Positions 34,049 to 45,618 of a stretch of 64,000 nucleotides of DNA are shown here, piece after piece (position 1 is the stretch's first letter; each line of letters starts with the position of its first letter). This stretch comes from Delphinella strobiligena (taxonomy: Eukaryota; Ascomycota; Dothideomycetes; Dothideales; Dothioraceae). The notes beneath the pieces are model-generated. The model did no database searches. It worked only from the letters and a program-made list of their open reading frames with translations, and was not told the origin of the DNA. The stretch is from assembly GCA_009982845.1 (NCBI GenBank), contig JAADKB010000012.1, forward strand, positions 248,001 to 312,000, given 5' to 3'. A program made the position numbers and the translations under genes.

Positions 34049-35013
34049 GTCGTTGGAAGCGGTCAGTTGTTCATGATGATCAACACGTTACAGGATCTCA
34101 CATTCAGTACTGTCAGTGGCAGTAATTGACAGCAACCAGAAGACTTTCTGATACAGCATGAGGGGCAGGGATACGGAAGAGATGAAGTACTAGAGGCACC
34201 TCGAGAAAAGGCATGGGAGCAAGTTGTTCATATAGAAATGTCGTATGACAAGTGACTCATACACAGGCAGACTATGCAACCCCCGAGTTGAAGCAAGACG
34301 CCCACTTCAGCTGATTCCTGCGGGAAAATTGCATGAAATACCTTGACGTTCACTGGCCTAGGTAATCGATCATACATGGCGCATGGCGTTGCGGCCTTAT
34401 CGGTCATTGCTGATCTGCAAAGAATCCGTGAATGGTATTGGCCCAAGAAGTAGTGATTCCTGCAGTAAGCACAAGCGCAGAGGCCGATTCGGATTAGTAT
34501 GCAGTGTCGAATGAACCTGTCAGGTCACTGAGCCAATGGCTGCTCACCAAGTGTTGCACCGCCTCCATCTGGGGATCTCACGTTCCCAGCCTCGGTTTCT
34601 TCGTCGTACAATGTACCACTTCTGCACTCAAGAATGATTCCTGAGTCTGAGCTTTTATTTCATTCCACGCGACGAAGCTCAACCAACCATGCAGCATGTG
34701 ACCGGTGTTACCTAGAATGATCAGAGTGATTCCTGGAGGACAGGCATTTTAGCCTCACAAGCTCGCCACTTCCAGGACATGGACATGATTCCTGAATGTG
34801 CCGCTTCATCACGCGAACAGCAGAGCTCGAACAACGATGTGACATGAGACATCGCTGATTCCTGGAGTTGTCCCAATTGATCCCCGGAAGAGCATCGAGA
34901 TTGCTATATGAGCCTCATAACTCTGCCATGAGACCTGCACCCTTAGTACCAGACCCATATCGATCAGCTTTGTTTGAAGCGTGTCAAGCAGTGTTTCTCC
35001 AACTACATCCAGC
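34049..35013. other. Divergent intergenic region
   Basis: Lies between the divergent 800-residue protein gene and the 70-residue microprotein gene. No frame looks coding. It carries six copies of TGATTCCTG, described separately. Confidence 0.4.
34312..34864 (+). promoter_or_regulatory. Cluster of six TGATTCCTG motifs
   Basis: The 9-mer TGATTCCTG occurs, always on the plus strand, at 34312, 34454, 34635, 34727, 34786 and 34856, with spacings of 142, 181, 92, 59 and 70 nt. Six identical 9-mers within 553 bp are far more than chance predicts. The flanks differ, so this is not a simple tandem repeat. It lies between divergent genes, ending 150 bp before the microprotein start. A binding-site array is the natural inference; the factor is unknown. 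Confidence 0.4.
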
Positions 35014-35342
35014 ATGGGTAAGTTGGTATTTCGAGATCTCTCGACACTAATGATACTAACGTTGGTGCCGTTTTAGCCACTTTGACCGCAGCTACTTGCG
35101 CTAATCTAACGGAGCTCCATGTTGCACAGTCTAGCCTCTCGCCAGGTGCAATAGCCACGATGGTTACCGGATCGACTGCCTCTGTGTTGTCGGTACTTTT
35201 GGGTTTCTGCAACTATCGGCAAGAGTCTAAGAGGTAAATCTCTCGCAGACTACTGTTTTGGATTACGGGACTGAGTCAAAAGCACTCTAGGCGCAGAAGT
35301 TCAGCAGACATTGATGTCGAGGCTGGGCAACAGCACGGATGA
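35014..35342 (+). CDS. Small three-exon membrane microprotein, 70 residues
   Basis: The ATG sits four bases before a splice donor. Intron 1 at 35018-35076 begins GTAAGT and carries a perfect TACTAAC branch site before TTTTAG. Intron 2 at 35234-35290 is GTAAAT..CTAG. The spliced frame begins MATLTAATCANLTELHVAQ, has one hydrophobic segment (MVTGSTASVLSVLLGF), then a basic stretch KRRRRSS and an acidic tail ending GQQHG. An in-frame TGA lies upstream, which supports the start. Total length is an exact multiple of three. The family is not recognised. The six-motif cluster directly upstream may control it. It could also be the 3' part of a longer transcript with a 5' UTR exon. Confidence 0.5.
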
Positions 35343-35699
35343 ATGTATAGAGTCTTCATTTTGCCATAGAGAGTGCTAAGTGTGGCGTCGATCCTCGTCA
35401 GTCAGCATCAAGAAGATAGACGTAAGGAACTAGCATTGGAAGTGAACTTTTATCTGTATGTTATGATCATGACTCGTAGCACCAATTTCGAAGCTTGGCC
35501 CAATTGTGGGGAACCTTGAAGGCGTTCGACCTGAGGCGGAAATTCAGACCCCGCCAGCTCATCATTAATTGAGGACAGCTGCACGCGTGTGACAAATCCA
35601 CAATCTGGACAACTAAGAGGGCCTATTGGTCGGCGCAACAGAAGATCTCATAATACAACGAATAAAAGTGACTTGTCGGATACCAGAAATCACACAAGC
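35343..35699. other. Intergenic, promoter of SRP72
   Basis: No gene seen. The frame of SRP72 extends upstream of its ATG by chance, without a better start. Confidence 0.4.
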
Positions 35700-37795
35700 A
35701 TGGCGTCGCTACTGTCACTATCTTCACTGCTCGGCCAATCGTCCATCGAAGACCACGAGGAGGTGCTCAAGGCAGCAAATGCAGCATTAAACAAGAGTGG
35801 AAAGGATGTGGAAGCACAGCATGTCAAGGTCGTGGCATTGCTGAAGCTAGATCGCTTTGACGACGCTCTGCGCACTCTAGAACACGGTGGAGACCAGCTG
35901 AAGGAAAGAGCACGGTTAGAATGGGCATATGCGCTGTACAAGGCAGGCAAGCCTGGTCAGGCTGCCGACGTGGCAAGAAAGGTCGGTGGCAATCAGTCAG
36001 ATCGGGGCATGAGACACGTCGAGGCGCAAGCAAGTTACAGGGATGAGGACTTTGAGCGCGCTGCCACTCTATTCACTCAGCTGGCTGGAGAAGGAGGAAA
36101 TGTCGCCAATGAGGATATGGATCTACGAATCAACAACGGCGCCGTCAACGCGCAATTGGAATGGTCAGGTCGGGGTGACCTCGTCAAGAACAAGAAGCCA
36201 GGAAGGGAAGAGCTCGAAGCATTCGAAACTGCCTACAATGCTGCATGTGGAAGCATCGCGAGAGGCGAGCTCGGTCAGGCCGAGGTGTTGCTGAGGAGAT
36301 CAAAAGGTGCGGAAACAAGTCTCACAATTATCTCAAGAGAAGACTGACAATTGCAGACCTCTGCAACGCGCTTGATGATCTTTCCGACGACGAGAAGCAT
36401 GCTGAGATCTTACCAATCACCGTTCAGCAGATATACGTCCTTGTGAGCCAAGGAAGACTCGAAGAGGCCAGAACTCTTGCTTCCACGTTCGACGCCGACG
36501 AGTATGATGAGTCCATGACTTGTTTGTAAATCAGCTAACACTTAATCAGAATCACCGAATCGTCAACACACCATATCGCTCAAACCAATGCTACCGCTGC
36601 CTCTTCAGAACCCGCCAACCCTTACCTGTCGCACCGAATCATTCACAAGTCACCCGACACCATCAAGCCTGATGTGCCATTCACCTATCAAAGTGCCGCT
36701 ATGCGCAGGAATAATTACGCCCTGGACCTGCTCTCACAAAAGTATTCCGGAATAATTCAATCCACCACTTCCGCCGTCTCCAACCAATCTTCGCCGACCC
36801 TCGATGCCAACATCAACTCTTTGGCTGCTTTCAACGCAGCAGCACACGCAAAGAACCAGGCAGGAAAGGAGGCCCTCAAGGCAGTTCTGCCTGTATTGGA
36901 GAAGAGACCCACCGATGTCGGTCTGCTCCTCGTTGTTATTCAGCTCTATGTGCTTGGTGGAAACCACGGCGCCGCCATCACACTGCTCGAGTCTTTCTTC
37001 AACCGCCTCGCCCAATCATCAACTTCTTCAGACTTGGACGTACGACATGCTCCCGGTCTGGTCGCAACAATTGTGTCTTTATACTCGGCCCGAGGACAAG
37101 CTGGCCCCGCGCGCTCAGAATTAGCAAAAGCAGCCAAGTACTGGCAGCAGAGGTCGAAAGAGTCATCGGTCTCTATATCCGATCGTTCGCTCACACACCT
37201 TTACAAGACTGCCGGAACAGCATTACTTCAATCGCACAACCCCGAAGACCTGGCTCACGCCCGCGATATCTTTTCCGAACTCCACAGCCAGGATCAGGAA
37301 GACAGATACACAAGTGCTGGTCTCGTGGCCGCACTAGCCTCCACCAAGACCGACTCCATCAGCGACGGCCTCCTCTCCGTCCTGACACCCGTAGAACGTC
37401 TCGTCGCAAGCGTGGACATCTCAGCGCTCGAAACCGCAGGCGTAGCCAAACCTCCAGTCTCGGCAGCCCCAATATCCACAAAGCGAGCAGCAGACACGCC
37501 CGCCGCTCCCAGTAAGTCCAAAAAGCTCAGAGCATCCAAAACACCCAAAGACTTCGACCCGAACAAGAAGATGGACCCTGAACGCTGGCTGCCCATCAAG
37601 GACAGGAGTTACTACCGTCCCAAGGGCGGCAAGAAAGCCAAGGCCAAGCAAGCCATGCTGACTCAAGGCGGCGTAGTCGACGAGAGCAGAGACAGCAGTA
37701 TCAGTCGACCCGGCACCCCCGCCGCCGAAGTCGTCAAGGCCGGAGGAGGGCAGAAGAAAAACAACAAGAAGAAGGCCAAGGGCGGGAAGTGGTAG
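35700..37795 (+). CDS. SRP72: Signal recognition particle subunit SRP72
   Basis: Three exons with introns at 36307-36356 and 36502-36549 give 665 residues, typical for SRP72. The N-terminal two thirds are TPR-like helical repeats (for example AQHVKVVALLKLDRFDDALRT and the ALYKAGKPGQAADVARK pair). The C-terminus holds the conserved RNA-binding signature FDPNKKMDPERWLPIKDRSY followed by a Lys-rich tail (GGKKAKAKQ..KKNNKKKAKGGKW). SRP72 with SRP68 binds 7S RNA in the particle that targets nascent secretory proteins to the ER. Start MASLLSLSSLLGQ is the first plausible ATG; the frame upstream has no other Met near it. All parts appear intact. Confidence 0.93.
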
Positions 37796-38268
37796 TGGTA
37801 GACCTTTTTTTCTATCTCATACAGAGAAACACGTCTAGCCTAAAAGTGACAATGCACTCTACAACGAAGCAAGTCTGCCTCCGCAGTAAAAGCCATTCTA
37901 GTCATGCTGAACCAAAATCCGTCTCAGATACGAGTACCACAGACAGCATAATACAAGTCATCGAAACAACAAATCCTCACATGCAAATAAACCTCATAAC
38001 CAAAAATCGTAAATATGATCATTCAAATGCCGTTTATAACAACAAGCAATGAATGGGCAAGCAGTTCTAGAAACAAGACTAAAAAAAGCAAAAATGTTTT
38101 CAATGGGGATTAAACTCGTAACCAGATTCTGTGATTGAATATGATTATGAAATGCCATTTACTCATAATAACAAGCACAGAGCAGCCAAGGGACAAGCAA
38201 GCAAGGCGCGAACAAAAACAAAAATAAACACTAAAACACAAATCCGGAAACAACGAAGAAAAGGAGTA
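37796..38268. other. Intergenic between SRP72 and tRNA-Gly
   Basis: AT-rich 3' flank of SRP72 with A-rich runs; no gene seen. The TTTT run just past the tRNA 3' end (on the minus strand) fits a Pol III terminator. Confidence 0.4.
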
Positions 38269-38385
38269 TGCTCCCACCGGGAATCGAACCCGGGGCTCCA
38301 CCTACTTCCTGCATCCGCGCACTCTCTTTCATGAGAAGAACGCTTGGCTTGGGAAGGTGAAAGTTTACCACTAACCCATGAGAGC
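38269..38385 (-). tRNA. tRNA-Gly (CCC anticodon) with 46-nt intron
   Basis: Read on the minus strand, acceptor GCTCTCA pairs with TGGGAGC plus discriminator A; D-arm GGTT/AACT; anticodon stem TCACC/GGTGG with loop TT-CCC-A; T-arm CCGGG-TTCGATT-CCCGG. All stems pair, allowing G-U. An intron of 46 nt (38304-38349) follows position 37, the standard eukaryotic tRNA intron site. A T-run follows the 3' end. The A-box (GGTTAGTGGTA) and B-box (GGTTCGATTCC) are canonical. Anticodon CCC identifies glycine, assuming this intron placement. Confidence 0.88.
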
Positions 38386-38639
38386 TGGGATTTGTTTTTT
38401 GTTTGTTTGTCATGTGATGGATAATGGTTGTTTGAGTGGTTTCATGTACCAGGTTTCGATAATATTACCTTCACTTGCAAAAATATCCTTGCCTGGGAGT
38501 GAAGGAAAAAACGGAAAAACCGACATCGATAGGATCAACAAACGGTCATCGATATTTTTTTATCGGTATCTATCAGTTTATTGAGTGTTTCATCTACAAG
38601 TCGACTCAACAAGTCGAACTGTCTAACTCCCGTCGATTT
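38386..38639. other. tRNA-flanking sequence
   Basis: Short region between the tRNA 5' flank and the AT-rich retroelement. The base composition changes sharply near 38640. No gene seen. Confidence 0.4.
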
Positions 38640-41600
38640 TAATTAAGGGTAAGGTCCCCGCCTAACCATTCTAGCAACGCTGTTGCTATAATTATACTAG
38701 CGTTGTCCCTAAAGGAACTAAGCACTGCCACAGCAATATAGAGAAGAGCTAGGAACACTAAATAGAATAGAGAGCTGATTCAACTTATTTATTCACTTAA
38801 TCTAAGTAATAATACTGTTTTTATAAAAGATATAATAAAATATCTTATTAAAGAAGCAGTGAACGCTTAGAATAACAAATTTAATAAACTATTTAAGCAA
38901 TTTTAGAAGCAGAATGAGCTATTTTATATATAGAATAAATAACTCTAAAACTAGAATAGACTATTCCAGTCTCAGAATAAGCAACTTTAAGATTAAATAG
39001 AAGCCCTTTATTAAAAGAATATTGCAATAATAGTAATATTTAATATTATTATAAGGAAAAATAAGAAGCTTAAGAAGAAGCTTAATAACATAAACATAGA
39101 CATTAAAAACATTAATGCTAATATTAAAGCCCTAGACATTGAGGTCCAATCTATTAAATCCAATGTTAATAAAGGGAAGACAGTTCTTTTGATTTTTAAA
39201 CAAACAAGCTTAACATCCTTAGCTAACTCTAATACAGCAGCTTCCTTACTAATCTCCTATGCTTTAGCAGCATTAAGCTTAATTAACCTATTATTATTAG
39301 CTATATAGCCTCAATGTAGTAATACTATAGCAATAATACTACCCATCTTTTTAGAAAAGCTATAGCAACTTTTAGAAATTACAATTAATATTAGCAGAGT
39401 GCTAACTAAATAATGTAAATTTATAATAGATAGTACAGCTATAATAAAGAAAATCAGAGAGGCAATTACAGCCTAGCTATTAATAAGCATAATTAATATT
39501 AAAGGAATCCAAATAAGAATAAGAATATTAAAAGTTATTATTTAAAATAAAAAAGATATAGCCTAGCTACAGCTAAATAATAAATAGGTTTATTAAATAT
39601 TTAAAATAGCCTAAACCTGTAAAGAGGACCTCTTCCTAATTAAAATGGACAATATACTTAGAACAGCAGTTCTTAAACTAGGCATAAGGAAAATCAGCTT
39701 AGAAGCTATAGCAGCATTTATAATAGAGAATAAGTTTATAAATATTATTAAAGCGTTCTAGTTATTAAAAAAGAAAATTAGCAAAGTTTATAGTAATTTA
39801 TCTTACTATAGCTAAAAATGCCTAATAAGCCTTTACTAAATAATAAGTCAAGATTAGAGACAATATAGTATAGGTAAGTAAGTATAAGAAACGCTAACGC
39901 CCCTAGAGATGCTATAACTGCAATAAATATGGCTACTACTAGGCTAGATATAGCTAATTTATAAAGTATAAAAAATACGCAAATAGCTATAAAACTAATA
40001 ACTGTATAGCTATAATACTAAAATATGCAGCATATAAGGGACTATATATTATAATAGACTCTAAATGCGCAGTATATTAAAAAGAGATTAGTAGAATTTA
40101 AAGCGGAAACTAACTTTTTAACTAGCCTATTAAAATAAGGGAAGAGGACTAGCAGATAGTTACAAGCTAACATACTAGATAGGAAGTCACTATAAGCAAT
40201 ATATAATAGGGGACACCTGCTTCCTTCTAATAAATGTAAATAGACAATCCCTAGTCCAGCTTAGCCTTATTAACAACCAGTCTATTAGCCAGTCTATAGC
40301 AATTATAATTATAGAACTAAGCATTACTAGTATTAAGAGTAAACTATACATTTCGCAACACTAGTATTAGGTTACTATAATACTATCTATATACTAAGAA
40401 AGACTAACGCATTACGTATTTTAATTAGCATTTTATATTTATAAAGATATTTTATTTATTTAGATTTATACAATGTTGCCTAATATAACAATAGGAGTTA
40501 TCACTATATTAATAAAACATATTTTCATAGCGTTAATCTATATTTTAAGCTATAGCTAATATATGCTTTCTAAGCAGAACTTAGAAGAGACAGCCATTAC
40601 TAGGCTTAATGCCCTAAGCAAAGCAATTTAAAAAGTAAAAGCTAAATATAAAGAGAACCTCTATATTGTAACTAGAAATGATTTTAATTATTATAATCTA
40701 ATATAGAGAGGAATTAATATACTATAGTTATAATATAAAGGAGAAGGTAAATTAATGCTTTAATAAATGCAATAATATAATATTTTCTTAGCTTTATTAA
40801 ATAATACAATTACATTCCTATAAAGACAATTTAGAACTATTATCAATCTTATATTAGTATCTAATTTAATGGAAAACTAGGTTGTAAAGTGTAGCATCCA
40901 TTTAACTTAATATAGGTTAGACTATAAAGCTATAATACTTCGAATTAACAAAGTTAAAATAACTATACTATAAGGAATTAAATACAATTTCAGAAAAACA
41001 AATTAGAATATACTATAAGGAATTAAATACAATTTCAGAAAAACAAATTAGAATATAGCTATTAAGGCGCTTAAAGAATAGAGACTGTTAATTATTAATA
41101 TTAATAATACTACTAAGCTTAATTAGGTAATTATAGAGATTCACAACATTATAAGCTAATATATCTGTAACTATAGCTCTATAGTAAAAGAATCCCTATA
41201 TATAAAAGCATAATAGAATAATAAGCTTACAAAGCTATATAATAAATATACTTAATGCTTAAATTAGAGCAATGCGTTATAAACTATAAGACTAAATAGT
41301 AAAGAAAGCTGCTATAAAGCTAAGTAAGCTAAATACTAATTCTATAAAGGCATTTACAACAAAAAATAACTATATTGGAATAAATTCCTAATATAGACTA
41401 ATAATATCTGAAAAGCAGCCTAATATTTTGATTTATAACTATCAGTATTTAGCAATATCCCTATTATAGTTACTAATACTGAAGGTTAAGAAGTGGAGCT
41501 TAAAGGAGACAAGGCTAAAGCAAATAAACTACTTTAATACTTTTTCTTACTAATTTTTTAAAAATGGAAAAAGAACGCGCTAAACCCTAATATAAAACAT

Positions 41601-44260
41601 ATAGAGAACCTGGACATCTCTATTAAAGAAGTAACTAGAGCAATAGCTAAGATTAGCTTATATAAAGCACTAGGTATAAACAGTATTCTAAATATTATAT
41701 AAAAACGCTTATAATTTATTTTAAATAACTAAGTTACTAATATCTTTAATGCGTTATATTAATTAGGATATGTACTAACTATATAAAAGATAGTATAAAT
41801 ATTGCTATTATAAAAGCTAGGAAAACTAGACTACTATATAGTAAAAGTATACTGCTCTATCTCCCTTTTAGCTATTCTAAGCAAATTAATAGAACTTATA
41901 TTAGTAAAGAGAATATTATATTAGGCTAAGACGCTTAATCTCCTTTTAAAAAATATAATTTAGCATTAAGCTAAGACGCTTATATAATTAAGCGCTGCTC
42001 CTTCTAATTAAGAAAATCTTTAAAGTATAGTAGTAAAAGAAAATCCTTTCTTTTATTAATTTTAATATAAAGGGAGCATATAATAGCGTTTCTTAATAGA
42101 TGCTTATTAGTTAGCTATGTATAAAAGGGATCCCAACCTGCGTAGTAATATAGGTTAACTCCTTCTATATAGATTGACTAGTAAAAGTATTAATTAACAG
42201 CACAGAATCAAATAAAGTCACATTTACAGAATCTGGCCTTTTATAAAAATCAATACTTGCTCTAATTCTATATATCTTTTTTAATGCATGCCTAATAAAA
42301 GAAAAGATTAATAGAAAATAAGGTAATATAGGGTTTATAAATAACTATATTTAATAAGCTATTTCAGAATTAATAGAAAGAAATATATCAGTATTTAATA
42401 ATAAAGTTATTTTAAAGGCTCTCTAATAGGCAAAAGACAATAGCGCTATATTCAAAAGTAATAAGATAATCTTTATACATTTTATATAAAATTATAAAAA
42501 GATTAGCAATTCTAACTCTCTATTAAGAGTAAGCAACTACATTGTTAAACCTTCTATAAAAGAAAGAATCCTAGGAGTTATCTTTAATGCTAAGCTGAGG
42601 TTTAAGAATCACTTAGCTAAAATTAAAATAAAGAGATGGAAAAATGCTAGCTAACTTAAATGCTTCTTTTATATTAGCCTATAATTAGCAAAATAGCTAT
42701 ATTAAGCTATAATAGTTTCTAAAATAGACTATATAGCTATAGCGTAATATTCTAAGTCCTTTAAAGAAAAGATTAATAACAATATAGCTAAGATTCTTAA
42801 TTCTATATAAAGAATAGAAGCCTAAGCAATTGTCAAATGCTTTTATACAACTTTAGCTAAAGCGTTTAGTACTAAAGCTTTGCTTCCCCTTCTATACATT
42901 TAGCTGAAACTGAAGATTAGCAAATTCTAGGTAGGACTCTATATATTGCTAGAAACTAACTTATTAAAGGTACAGCTTAGAAAACTAGTTAAGAAGCTTA
43001 GAGCAAAATTGTTCACTTCTCCTCTTTATAATATAAAAATACAGCTAGGAAAAATAAAGATGGATAAAGAAACTATCCTAATATAGGTAGCCCTATTGTA
43101 GAGCATAATAGCAGTTATTTATAAACCTAATTATTATAACTTCAATAAAATATATAAAAACTACTTTAGGATAAAGGATCAGCATCTGAACATCTTTGCT
43201 AATAGCTCTGTTGCTAATAGCTAAGTAGGAGTCAGGGTAGCAGTATATTACAAAAAGCCTATACTACTGTCTATCTACTCTAATAAGTCGAATTGGAAAG
43301 CAGTATTGACAGCACAATAATAGAACTAGTTGCAATTAAAAAAGCAGTAATTTTAATAGGGATTATATTGGAAACACTGCATAGCTATAGAAGTCCAATT
43401 CCCTAAATATTAGTATAGTCTAATAGCTAAATAGCTATTTGTATAATTAATTAATAAATATGCTAAAATGGAGCAGCTATAGTATAACGTATTCTATATA
43501 TAGCTAAGCATTATGCAATTCTTAAAGGATAACTATTTATTTAATAGATCCTAAAGAAAGCTACAGTTATAGAATATATTAAATCAGACTAATTAGCTAA
43601 ACAGGCTATAAGTCTTTATATTATAAAACTAGTAAAAAGAGAAATAGTTCTAGATAATATAAAATAAGTATAGAACACACTTAGAGATAAGATTCTAGCT
43701 AAAGAATAATAAAAACTGTGAAATACAGGTAAAAGCCTTTATATAATAAATAGCGCCACTTTAGGTAAATATACTATGCTATTCTATAATAAGTTGAATA
43801 AAAAAGAAGCATTTATCCTAATATAGCTATATATAGGATATATATAGCTAAATAAGTTCCTAGTAGTAATTAAAGCTATAAAGTTAAGTTAATATAAATA
43901 TAAATAAGGAGAGGAGACAGTTTAACGCTTTGTATTACTATATTCTAGATATGAATCTTAGAAATAAAAATTAGTAAAGGTATTAAGCTCTAAGTTTAGC
44001 AATATTTCTTAAATAATAAGGGGACGTAACCCTTATATAGCAATAGGACAACTTTATAAAAACAGACTAGCAGATTAATAAAAAGTAGATATAAATATAG
44101 TCTAGGCAATTATTAAATACGTAATAGATATTAGGAGACTAGACTTTATAAAGGAACGTAGGAGGCTAGAAGACTAAGCTGAGCAGGACAACCTAGGGAG
44201 CAAGGCAGAGAACAGTGATACAGAGCCGGAAAGCAAGGCTAAAAAAAAAAAAAAAAAAAT
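38640..44260 (+). mobile_element. RIP-degenerated non-LTR retrotransposon (Tad1/I-like LINE)
   Basis: A 5.6 kb block of extreme AT content, few CG dinucleotides and stops in every frame, typical of RIP (C to T on both strands). Relic domains lie in LINE order on the plus strand: a gag-type zinc knuckle (CYNCNKYGYY near 39910), an apurinic endonuclease GDFN-like NDFNYYNLI near 40675, reverse-transcriptase segments KISLYKALGINSI near 41650 and a RGAYNSVS relic near 42070, a catalytic block read as GFINNY near 42331 (from FVDD-type, Asp to Asn), and RNase H-like SIYSNKS..ELVAIKKA at about 43260-43345. A poly-A run at 44241-44259 marks the 3' end. It is inactive. The 5' boundary is set by composition only. 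Confidence 0.85.
40965..41054 (+). repeat. 45-bp perfect tandem duplication inside the LINE
   Basis: The unit beginning ATACTATAAGGAATTAAA occurs twice head to tail with a 45-bp period. Both copies are identical although the element is heavily mutated, so the duplication postdates most RIP. Confidence 0.9.
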
Positions 44261-44275
44261 AATATATATATATAC
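44241..44275 (+). repeat. Poly-A then TA-repeat at the LINE 3' end
   Basis: Nineteen As followed by AATATATATATATA. This fits the retroposed poly-A tail of the element. Confidence 0.85.
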
Positions 44276-44433
44276 AAGTTGCAGCATTTGCTATAGAATA
44301 CCTAGATAAAACAGGTGCATAGATACCCTAACAGGTTAAGCTGCAAAATGAGACGCAGATCCTATACATAATTTTGTAATTAATAGGAAGTAGATAGTAG
44401 TTGCTTATGCTTCCAGTGGCAAGCGTATAGCGT
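44261..44433. other. AT-rich flank after the LINE
   Basis: A further AT-rich stretch with no gene. It may be remaining RIP-affected repeat sequence or a second fragment; composition returns to normal at about 44400. Confidence 0.35.
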
Positions 44434-44440
44434 ATGAAAC

Positions 44441-44465
44441 AATCAATCAATCAATCAATCAATCA
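44441..44465 (+). repeat. (CAAT)n tetranucleotide repeat
   Basis: About six CAAT-phase units in a row, just before the hexanucleotide array. Confidence 0.85.
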
Positions 44466-44488
44466 TCCTCGCCTGGGAGGAAAGAGGA

Positions 44489-44690
44489 AGGAAAAGGAAA
44501 AGGAAAAGGAAAAGGAAAAGGAAAAGGAAAAGGAAAAGGAAAAGGAAAAGGAAAAGGAAAAGGAAAAGGAAAAGGAAAAGGAAAAGGAAAAGGAAAAGGA
44601 AAAGGAAAAGGAAAAGGAAAAGGAAAAGGAAAAGGAAAAGGAAAAGGAAAAGAAAAAGGAAAAGAAAAAGGAAAAAATAAAGGAAAAAGA
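44489..44690 (+). repeat. (GGAAAA)n hexanucleotide minisatellite
   Basis: About 27 near-perfect GGAAAA units, decaying into GAAAAA-containing units at the right end. The strand bias is complete (purine/pyrimidine), which favours triplex formation. Long Lys-Glu or Phe-Leu frames across it are artefacts of the repeat. Confidence 0.95.
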
Positions 44691-45618
44691 AAAACATGAG
44701 AGATTTGCCAGCCTGTCTTAGTCGCTCGCTTGCTTGAGAATATCACCTCAATCTCTCGAATGCGCTGCCCTTTTCGCAGAGCAGAAGGAGAGACAACGAG
44801 GCAGACCGCAATGCCTTCGCAATGCGCCCAGCGAAAAAGCTTGCCCTGTCTTTTCTTCCTCATGCTGTCGCAACTATTCGTCGTCAACAAGGTAAAAAAA
44901 ACATTCTCGCAAATCCAAGTATAAATCATGCACGAGAAAACGAAACAAAGGCTGAAGAGACCGAAAACACCAAAAAAATACCAACGAAAAGACGATGACC
45001 GGCAGGAAGACAAGGACTTTTTTTTTTCTGTCTCTTTTGCATAAAAAGCGCCAAGGCTTTTTTTCACATCTTTCTTGCGGACGGGATTTTGTCGGGGTTA
45101 ATAAGGTAAGGTAAGGTACTCGTAAGAACGATGTTGTTTGTTTGGTGTCTCAGCTTATATCATTATTCACTCTGTAACTCGTGCTACTGCTGTGCAAAGG
45201 AAAGGTATTCATGATTCCCAACACTTGTGCTTTGAATCCATATTGACTGCTTGCGTGGTCTCCAGTCATGACTTGGTATGCTGATTTGCGTAACAGTCAG
45301 GTTGACAGATTGGAGTGTCATTCACGATGAAGAGCCTAAAGGAATGGTAGTCAACGAGGCAGCCAAGTCTACTTGGTTGTGGGCTCACGGAAGCTGGAAA
45401 CGGGTGTCGTGTGGGTTGGCATCGTCCGAGCAGGCAATGGACAGAATGGGGTGAGTGATCAAATCTATACATCGCCTTATCCTTCATGAACACATTAAAG
45501 TACAAATGGCCGAGACAAACAGGCTCATGCTCCAGACGCCCGCTATCAGTAATTGCGACATATAAGCAATTATCCACCTGCTTCATCTCTTCACTTTTCA
45601 ATAGATCGAGGTCTACAT
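44691..45618. other. Downstream flank of the phosphate-carrier gene
   Basis: No gene seen; probable 3' UTR of the minus-strand carrier lies at the right side. An AAGGT tandem motif (TAAGGTAAGGTAAGGTAC) is at 45102-45119. Confidence 0.4.
45102..45119 (+). repeat. AAGGT pentanucleotide motif
   Basis: TAAGGTAAGGTAAGGTAC, three tandem AAGGT units; similar to the motifs at 18505 and 62157. Confidence 0.6.

Noticed and set aside
44434..44721. Long Lys/Glu-rich and Phe/Leu-rich open frames across the hexanucleotide array
   Set aside because: They are translations of the GGAAAA repeat on either strand and end with the repeat.
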